Source: Lunularia cruciata (lineage: Eukaryota; Streptophyta; Marchantiopsida; Lunulariales; Lunulariaceae). From it: a stretch of DNA of 64,000 bases. A program made the translations under genes and the position numbers. The stretch is from assembly GCA_948567375.1 (NCBI GenBank), contig OX419762.1, forward strand, positions 39,661,034-39,725,033, read 5' to 3'. Under the pieces are notes generated by a model. The model searched no databases. It was given only the letters and a program-made list of their open reading frames with translations, and was not told where the DNA came from. Positions 56,441-64,000 of this stretch are shown here, piece by piece; positions within the stretch are counted from its first letter, which is position 1, and each line of letters starts with the position of its first letter.

Positions 56441-56900
56441 CATGTGTGGTTGATTTTCATGCTTCTAACTTTGCAATTGGAGTTGTGTTGCAACAAGAAT
56501 TCACAAATGGATTGCATCCCATTGCCTTTGTGTCTCGTAGACTCAATACAACGGAAAGGAATTTCTTTGCTTAGGAACAAGAAAAATATGTGATGGTATA
56601 TGCCACCAAGGTATGGAGGCATTATATCTTGGAGAAACAAGTGGTCATGCAAACTGATCACAAATCCTTGATACAGACATTACATTTGGAACACATGAAG
56701 AGTCAACATCCTTGATGGGAGGAACAACTACAATTGTTTGACATCAAACTTGAGTACAAACCCAATCAATTCCATGTCATCCTTGATGCCCTATCACAAC
56801 AACCTGATTCAGAGTCTCTTCCTCTCATGACGGCGGCAATTACAATGGTGTCAATCAACTTCAAAGTCCAAACCAAGTTTAGGATAACTTTACAAAAAGA
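56440..56900 (+). pseudogene. Chromovirus F RNase H
   Basis: VDFHASNFAIGVVLQQEF (from 56451), LHPIAFVSRRLNTTERNFFA, VYATKVWRHYILEKQ and TDHKSLIQTL, then FDIKLEYKPNQFHVILDALS. The first Asp of the usual D-A-S start reads HAS, so the active site is damaged. Stops near 56575 and 56716. Confidence 0.9.
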
Positions 56901-57830
56901 TCCATTCTTTCATATGATACAAGGTCATCTTGCAGCATGCAACAAGGAGTACAACACCTTCTCCTTCAAGGAAAGCTTTCTATTCCATGAGAATCTGATC
57001 TATGTTCCAACCAAAGGTGATCTCCGACTTGTGCGCCTTCAAGAAGCCCATGATATACTAATTGCTGGTCACGTGGGTGTGGACAAGACCTTGGGTACCC
57101 TCCAACGCCAATGGTAGTAGCTCAACATGGTACAAGATGTTCAAGAGTTTGTCTGATTGTATGAGAGCTGCCAACGCAACAAGGCCAATAACCAAAAACC
57201 AAGTGGACTCCTTCAACCACTCCCCATTCCATCTACTTATTGGAAACATGTGAGCTTAGATCTCATCACCTCCTTGCTCAAGACAAAACAAGGTCACACA
57301 ACAACTGTGGTGTTTATGGATAAGCTTAATAAGAGAATCCATTTGGCACCAATAGTTGATACGGTGGATGCTTGAACCTTGGTGCAGATATACTTTTACA
57401 ATGTATTCAAGCATCATGGGCTGCCTCTTGTACTCAATTCCAATAGTGATCCTCGCTTCACTAGAAAGTTTTTGCAAGCACTCTTCTAGATACTCAACAC
57501 CAAGCTTGTTTGTCCATGGTCTATCATGCTCAAACTAATGGAAAAATTGAATGTGAAAATTGCACCTCAGAGGATATGCTTTGTGCCTTTATCAATTTTT
57601 ACCATACCAATTGTGATGAGTGTCTTGCAGCTATGGAGTTTGCATACAATAATCCAAGTAGGCAAGCACCAGATTCTCTCCTTTTTCCTCAATTTTGGCC
57701 AAGATCCCCTTGTTCCAAATTCCCTTCTAGCTCCTCCTCCATCTCATGTCCCTCATACTTCAACCTTCTTGACCACCATATCCAATCCCTCCAACAAGCC
57801 AAATCTCACCTCCTTGTTGCCCAAAATTGT
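56900..57830 (+). pseudogene. Chromovirus F integrase
   Basis: Zinc finger HDILIAGHVGVDKTL then YESCQRNKANNQ (one Cys missing), core VSLDLITSLLKTKQGHTTTV with the first Asp and FMDKLNKRIHLAP. The second catalytic segment is VLNSNSDPRF in place of a V-S-D-R-D-P motif. HAQTNGKIECEN and FAYNNPSRQAPDSL follow in the next frame. Integrase inserts the cDNA; this copy has several stops. Confidence 0.9.
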
Positions 57831-58280
57831 CAAAACAATATGCAAACCACCATCATCTTGATCTCACCTTTCAAGTTGGCAATAAAGTCATGCTCTTGTC
57901 TAGTAATCTACCCCTCCCACTTGATACCCAAGTCCATAAACTTGCTCCTAATTGGATAGGACTCTTTGAGATCACACAAATCATTTCTCTTGTTGCTTGT
58001 CGACTTACCTTGCCTTGTCATATGCACATCCACCATGTCTTTCATATTTCCAAGTTGAAACCCTTTTTCCATAATCCATCTTCTTTTTCCTCTCATGTCC
58101 AGCCTCCTCCTCCTCCTATCCCTATCAACAATCATGAGGAATATGAAAATTTATCATATCCTTGCATGTCGCCACATTCAAAAATGTAGTCAACAACATA
58201 CGGAGTATAGGGTCCTTGGAAAGGGTATCTACTTCATGATGCCACATGGGAACCTCTTTCTCATCTCTCTAGAATGTAAA
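57827..58280 (+). pseudogene. Chromovirus F integrase C-terminus and chromodomain
   Basis: VGNKVMLLSSNLPL, LAPNWIGLFEI, IHHVFHISKLKPF (the GPY/F-type module), then ILACRHIQKC, PWKGYLLHDATWEPLSHL in a shifted frame (about 58211-58265). W-K-G-Y and D-A-T-W-E-P are diagnostic of the chromodomain that steers integration to heterochromatin. Confidence 0.9.
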
Positions 58281-58334
58281 AATGACCATCAAGGAGTTTG
58301 AAGCTTCAATTGTGACGAGTGCGTCACCAACTAG

Positions 58335-58347
58335 CGGTGGGAAAATA
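58335..58347 (+). promoter_or_regulatory. Chromovirus F polypurine tract
   Basis: GCGGTGGGAAAATA immediately precedes the 3' LTR start TGTAAAAATATGG. Confidence 0.7.
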
Positions 58348-58695
58348 TGTAAAAATATGGAGTTTAGCAACAATATAGTTAGGGCTAAAAAAATAGAAAA
58401 TAGGCCAAATTAGCCTAGAATATTCTAGAAGTATCTAAGAAGCTTCTTAGGAAGCTTTTTGGTTAGCTCAGCTTCTAAGTAAGTAGCTTTTAGAAGGAAG
58501 CATCTAGAAGCATCTAACTAGCTCAGCTTGCAAGCCAAGTAGGCAGTTTCTAGAAGAAAGCTTCTCAAGAACCTTGTATGTTCTCTATAAATACCATTAA
58601 CAAATTTCATGCTAGGCATTCAGAGTTTTGCTCATTCAAGTGTCCCAATGTGATATTCCATTATCTTATTTCTATCCAATCTTGGGTCTTTTACA
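58348..58695 (+). repeat. Chromovirus F 3' LTR
   Basis: 348 bp, ending GGGTCTTTTACA. TATAAATA at 58586-58593. Confidence 0.92.
58418..58430 (+). promoter_or_regulatory. Heat-shock element in 3' LTR-F
   Basis: GAATATTCTAGAA, same site and position as in the copies at 24079 and 53625. Confidence 0.6.
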
Positions 58696-61300
58696 AGCGA
58701 TGAATTGAGTTGGGGTGATGTTGGCCCGATACCAAAGGGAAGAACCTTGATGACATCAACCTAAAGAAGAACAAAGTCAATCACAAATGTGCAAGTCAAT
58801 AAAGAAACAAGTCAATCATAAACACTTTATCACAATTCATTCAATCACATACTTGGATAGCAAGTTCCACGTTCCATAGGTTACAAGTATGCAAAAAGGT
58901 TATATTCCCGTAACCCCACAAACTCGCTTCACTAATTGTTACTTGAACACCGCTTGCCACTTCAAACCAAGTAACACATCCATGGTCTTGCACTCTCACT
59001 TGCCACTTCTATAGTCAAGCAACAATCAATCTTCCTTGCATTGCAACACTAATCATTCTCACTTGAATTGACACTTGTATACACTATAGGATCACTACTA
59101 AAACTCTCCATTGGGAGAAAGGTTGGAGGGGGATTAATCATTGGTTGTCAAAGAGTAAACTCAATATACTCATAATTTTGATTGATGCTTTGTCACTTTT
59201 GCCAATTTTGGTATCATAAAATGATATCTCTTTGATTTAGCCTCTCTTTCTTTGATCCTCTTTTTCTCCACCTTTGAATTCAATAAAATAATTTTTACTT
59301 CTTCCACTAATTTTACCTTCTCCATTTTGCCATCTTGTTAACATGCAACTTCTTCATTTTTGCCATCTTGTGAGATTCAATTTTGGACAACTTACACCCT
59401 TCTCAGACTTCCATTGCTGCAATTTTCAATTTTGTAAAATTTGAAAAATCCTCCTTAAAATCTGCAATTATGGAAGAGGAAGGTGTCTTCACATGACCAA
59501 CTTTTCTGCACTCTCGTTCCCCATCTTGTTCACCTTCTACCTCTTCTCTCTCTCCGCCTCCTCTCATGTTTGAGGTTCCTCTTTAGTAGGTGTCCTTGGT
59601 GGTGAGGGAAAATCTTGTGGTCTAGAGGGTTTGACAAGAAGAACATCAACTCTCTTCCTCTTGAATGATGGCCATCCTATGTGCATGGTCCTTGACCAAT
59701 TGGTTCTTGGGTACTAGGAATAGAGAAACCTTGGGAATGCAATGATAGTTGGCAATTGGTTCTTGTATCGGGTGCATTATTGGTCCACTCTTCTATTTGT
59801 TGCTCCAATGAAACAAAACATCCCCATTTGTCATCTATGATCATGTTTGAAAATTCATTTTCCATAGCTAGATTTACAAGGGCGGGAGGGAGGTTAGGGA
59901 GAATATTAGCTCTATGGCCAAAATATGGCCAAATAGCAAATCCATTCTTCCATAATGCATCCATTGATGATTCAACTTATCTTCAATTGTTCTCCATCCT
60001 TGCTTTAGTTCCTTCTTGGTAAGCCCTTCACTTGTGCACTTGTCTTTCCAATTCCATGGTTCTTTGTTTGAGGCCATATATTGAGCTTACTTTTTGTATA
60101 ATCTCTCTCCAATCATGGATTTAGGTGGCCATATAATTAAATAGCCATCCATTGTGGCCATATAACTAAATGACCACCCATCTCTCCCTTGTATGGCTTG
60201 ATGGGGTCTTCTCATCCTTCATGTTTTCTATGTTGTCGTCTTTTTCTCCTTTTATAACTAAATGGTGTATTTTTTTGAATAGATTTGCCCAAAATGCTCT
60301 GGGTCCTCAAGATAATCCAATATTTGACCATAATGGTGCAAAACTATTTTGAACCTGTCCTTCTCCTTGTCCTTGTTTACACAATTCATCCATTGCCTTT
60401 GAAGAACCCTGTGAAAGATATGCCTGGTGCACCAAAGACCATGTTCAAAAGGTGTTGAAATCCAAAAATTGATGTAAGAGGGAGAATGAAAGCCTCTGAC
60501 TCGATAGAATATAATCACTAAGAGAGAATAAAATCTTGAGACTCTAGTGGAATAGAATTTGTCCACAAGAGAGATGGAACATTGGCCTCAACAAGCAAGA
60601 AACCTATGTTTTCCATATATGTGGTATCAAATATGGAAAACATAGGTTCTTGCTTGCTAGAAACCTATGTTTTCCATATTTGATACCACATACAAAATTG
60701 CAAAGGCAACATATGATAATTATGATTCTCTCCTACTTCCCCCAAATTTGGATTCACTGTATCTCTTGGTGTCTAAATTCTTCTTCCATAGATTTCTAGC
60801 TTGCATCGATGTCTCACATCACTACATCACTTCTGCAAAGATTTCTAGGCGTCTAAATTCTGCATAGATTTCTAGCTCTAGCTTGCATCTATATATCATG
60901 TCACTATATCTCTGGCACCTATAGATTTCTATTTAGGTTGGCGTGCACATCAATGTCACTCTTGGCACCCAAGCAATTCTAATTCAACCAAACACCTCTC
61001 ATTTGAACTTGGACATGAAACTAAAAAATATAGCATCTAAAAACTAGCATGCACTGTCCTCCAAGGGAAAACAATTCATGAAATTAGCACATATAGAATC
61101 TTAGATTTTAGAATTTGAGGTGAAACTTAGCAACTACCGGGTACATTCTGAACATCCTAAGGAGCGAGGCAAGTTTCAATTCAGATCATACCTACAAGTC
61201 TCCTCTAGTCTCCATTTAGTTACACGTATCATTTTCTTGGATGTTAGCACTTTCTCTTATCAATGAATTAATTGATGTCACGGATGTATATAAACAGAGG
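58696..61300. other. Unassigned DNA
   Basis: No domain in any frame. The first 69 bp after the LTR are open on the plus strand (SDELSWGDVGPIPKG), possibly the other flank of the fragment at 53328. A ~37-bp duplication (GTGGCCATATAA...TAAAT) lies at 60126-60172. Degenerate repeats of AGATTTCTAG(C/G) type occur at 60770-60945. Confidence 0.45.
60591..60692. repeat. Three-armed palindrome
   Basis: Arm 2 (60618-60648) and arm 3 (60662-60692) are exact 31-bp inverted copies. Arm 1, from ~60591, is also an inverted copy of the middle segment with one extra base (AACCTATGTTTTCCATAT shared). So one unit occurs in forward, reverse, forward order within ~100 bp. Confidence 0.9.
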
Positions 61301-62850
61301 GCTGTAAAATCTGTCGGTCTAAAACCTTCCGGAAATGGCGCATAGAGCTCTTTTTATACCCATAAATCTTTTTTCGAACATTTCCTTTTAGTTATTTTAT
61401 CGGGTAGAAGAAATGTTTTCACGAGTACATCTCGTCACCGCTATAAAGTGTTATTGAAACCCCCTATTCATTTCTAGACTGAATTCTCTTTTATGGATAC
61501 CCAAAATTCCTTTTACGGATGTCCATATTCTACGACTAAGTATCCTTCGTTTTTAGAACTGGAAAACCCCCATCTTGCTCTCGCTTCAACCGAGGACAAT
61601 GAATTATTCAAGCCTTCTCCTTATCTTGGCTTTGAGACGAGTCTATCGTATCATTCCATTTTTAACGTACTCACGACGCCCAAGTGTATAGACGTTGTTG
61701 GGTGTTTAGTTGCACAATTTGATCTGTGTGCGACTTTTTGAAAGTCAAATTCCATGGACTTCCCAAACTGATTGGAGAATCGGAATATGTAATGGTTTTC
61801 AACCTCACAATTATAATACTCTGCCTCGCTTAATTTTCTGGAGAAATCTGAGGAGAAGAAAACTAAGGAGGGGAAAGAGGCTCTGACACGCAGAATTTGC
61901 ATGCTTGGACGTATTGGGTCTTAGAGTGAAATCCGAATAACTGTAACGTCCAAAGAAGCCATCTCAATAAATGAAATGAACTTATCCAATCGACAACTTT
62001 TTCCTCGTATTAGTCCGTTAACTTTAATTCACTTATTGTTCATTTAGTAGTAAAGAAAGATGTGAATTGTACGAGGAGTTTTGCTCCCGTCCCAAAGTCC
62101 TCTCATTCATGATACACATGTTTGAATCTCCATTCCCTTCGTCCACTGATCGAGTAGATTTCTTGTGGCTTAGCTCCATTTTACCTATTTTGTCTCACCC
62201 TTGTACGGCTTGACGGGGTCTTCCCATCCTTCGCTCTTTTTTGTACGCGGTCGCCCTTTCCCCTTCCGCTGATCGGTTTAGGACCTTATGCTACTTACAG
62301 TAGGTTACCTACTATGCTTTCTGAAGGATCATTCCCGGTTTCTGTTATAAATCTACAAATGAGCATGAAACCGTCATAATGGAAGATAGTACCTGGGTCA
62401 CTCTTTTGCATCCAAATCGGTGGGGAATTGCTGTTTATTGACCACCGAGTTGTTGAGATGTCAATGAAAATGTCATTAATTTTCGATCTATCTGCTGCAC
62501 CCATGTTCCTCATGGAAGCACTCGAGGAGTGCTTTCTACAGGAGCTTGTTATCATGCTGTGGTCTTTGTTTCTTTTTCTATAATGTCCCGTATCTTGCTA
62601 TAGGATCTACCCGTTAGGTAGTTGCATGGTATCATATTATGAACAGTCAAGAATGGATATCTGGAGGATACATTCGGTTTCTCCAAAGCTCTTTTTATTA
62701 TACCTAGGTTTCTTCATGTGATGATCATGCAGCTGAAAATCAAGAGAAACATTTGGGAAAGGGAATGTCTACCACAGAGCGAGCAAATTCAAAGGCTGAA
62801 CCCATGTTAGACCAGCCCAGAATTCCCTTTAGGTTGAAAGTGGAAATTCC
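61301..62850. other. Moderately GC-rich unassigned DNA
   Basis: CpG becomes common again. Open frames 61493-61741 (+) and 62295-62555 (-) have no recognised domain. 62191-62265 is related to 60181-60251, with TpG in the latter at CpG of the former. Confidence 0.45.
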
Positions 62851-64000
62851 TTACACAATTGCCATTCCTTCCTCAACATGTAGGGCCATGGCGGCATAGA
62901 GTGTTAATAAATGCAGAAATTCGATAATAAGTGAGGTGATGTCCCAACGTTTAACTGCCCCCAACGTTACCATTTCGACGGCTCGTCTTTTAACCTCTCT
63001 CAACGGGCAGTCGTAACTCTGCCGTTGATGTGGACATTTATACGCCCGTCCGGCTTCGCCGTTACCGTTGGAACAGTTCTGACCGAGGCGTGGAGGGTCT
63101 AGCCGGGAGGGAATAGGGAATGAATGCCTGATCCGTGGGGCCGGGTAGTGGGCAGGCAAGAAAGGAAGGTAAGCAGTTCTACTGGGTCTACAGAAGGATG
63201 CAAACGACAAGCCGGGGCACACGAGAAAGTTTTCCCCAATCCGGACTAGAGTCGCAGATTCTCCGGGGATCAAGAACGCTGGAGGAAAACCGGGTTCAAA
63301 ACCGCGCTCGAAACGACAGAGGTATTAGATCGGCGGCTGCAAGTAACCTCATCCGAGTAAGACTGTGAACGGAATACATGTTCGTACGATGAGAGCGCTT
63401 CCGGCACGGAACGGGGGGCGGGGTGGGACATTGAAACCCGACGCCTCTTCCGGCTCAGCTTGTCCATTCTCCTCCGCCTGCGGCGAGTGCAGTGTGGTGA
63501 ACCAAGACCTTGTATGGTCTTTTCCGTCGGCTCGGGGTGGCCAGACCCAGTTTTCCCTCTCCCACAGTCTCGTCGTAAACCCTCACATCTCTTCACTAAA
63601 CCCTCACTGTCTCGTCCTCCGCCTGCTCCTGGTTTTCGGTGCTGCCTTGTCGAGCTTCTCCGTCGTGTGGGCGGGCGAGAGGGAGTACTTCTCTACAGTA
63701 CTACTTTATTGCCTGAGCGCCTCTCGGGTTTCTTGATATACGTCTCCAGTATGATGGTCCACTAAGCAGAGCGAGTGATGAGTTGAGCCAGCCTCAAGGT
63801 AGTCTGTCTGTTTGTTTGTTTCATCAGAGGTTACATTACTTGCCTTCACTTCTTCCCCTGCTTCTGTTTCTTCATCGGAGGTGGTGCTACTTACTGGTAG
63901 TGTTGTTGGAGCGGGCCGTTTCCCTTCATATTTTCGCTCGGTGCTTGGCCTTCGCTATCTTTCCCTTTTGCCATCAAGCTACTGTTATCTCCTTCTGACC
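62850..64000 (+). promoter_or_regulatory. CpG-rich block, probable promoter/5' leader of a gene beyond the window
   Basis: High GC and CpG from 62.9 kb, with CT-rich plus strand from 63.4 kb to the end, as in plant promoters and 5' leaders. AAACCCTCA occurs twice (63577-63585, 63598-63606), one base off the telo-box AAACCCTAA seen near starts of translation-related genes. Overlapping open frames (63365-63736, 63460-63765, 62851-63273 minus) have no known domain and are likely composition effects. The direction is inferred from strand bias and could be wrong. Confidence 0.4.

Larger units (their letters stand above)
53549..58695 (+). mobile_element. Chromovirus F (Ty3/gypsy)
   Basis: LTRs at 53549-53933 and 58348-58695 enclose, in order, a CCHC knuckle, protease, a repeat-bearing linker, reverse transcriptase, RNase H, integrase and chromodomain, all on the plus strand. 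Most of gag is deleted: the 5' LTR is followed within ~80 bp by the zinc knuckle. No convincing target duplication (TATTA left, AGCGA right). A solo LTR-A (55168-55721) splits the reverse transcriptase. All genes carry stops. Confidence 0.93.

Noticed and set aside
62851-63765. Overlapping frames of 77-140 codons on both strands
   Set aside because: High GC lowers stop frequency; the frames overlap on both strands and show no domain, so a leader/promoter reading is preferred.

Overview
The window reads as intergenic DNA from a large, repeat-rich land-plant nuclear genome. A seed plant with old, slowly purged retrotransposons, such as a gymnosperm, fits best, but the species cannot be fixed from sequence alone. 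Most of it is AT-rich and CpG-poor and consists of decayed LTR retrotransposons nested in one another. No intact host gene is visible. Every long reading frame I can identify belongs to a mobile element and is broken.

Layout. 1-4.3 kb: AT-rich DNA with a solo LTR (family A). 4.3-7.8 kb: a diverged LTR-A, then an old ~370-bp tandem array. About 7.9-30.9 kb: one very old plus-strand Ty3/gypsy element, here called element D. Its order is gag, protease, cytosine-5 DNA methyltransferase, reverse transcriptase/RNase H, integrase, PHD finger. It is split by a solo LTR-B (12661-18842) that itself holds a Ty1/copia element (13076-18645), by repeat E, by a minus-strand chromovirus B (21173-28501) that itself holds a solo LTR-F, and by another solo LTR-B (29644-30399). 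31.0-31.3 kb: two LTR-A ends joined head to tail. 34.3-41.0 kb: a CpG-rich block without recognisable transposons. 43.5-53.5 kb: more LTR-F and repeat-E copies and a Harbinger transposase remnant. 53.5-58.7 kb: plus-strand chromovirus F with a solo LTR-A inside its reverse transcriptase. 58.7-62.9 kb: unassigned DNA with a strong palindrome. 62.9-64.0 kb: a CpG-rich, pyrimidine-rich block that looks like the promoter and leader of a gene running off the right edge.

The nesting gives a relative history. Element D is oldest. LTR-B copies and chromovirus B landed in it, and copia and LTR-F landed in those. Several insertions can be undone on paper, with a target duplication at the break and the host element's reading frame resuming across it. 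This supports the boundaries independently of any database.

The most notable content is element D, which carries remnants of both a DNA-methylation writer (cytosine-5 methyltransferase) and a chromatin reader (PHD finger) in one retrotransposon. Second is LTR family F, whose upstream half carries perfect three-unit heat-shock elements ahead of a TATA box, suggesting stress-responsive transcription.
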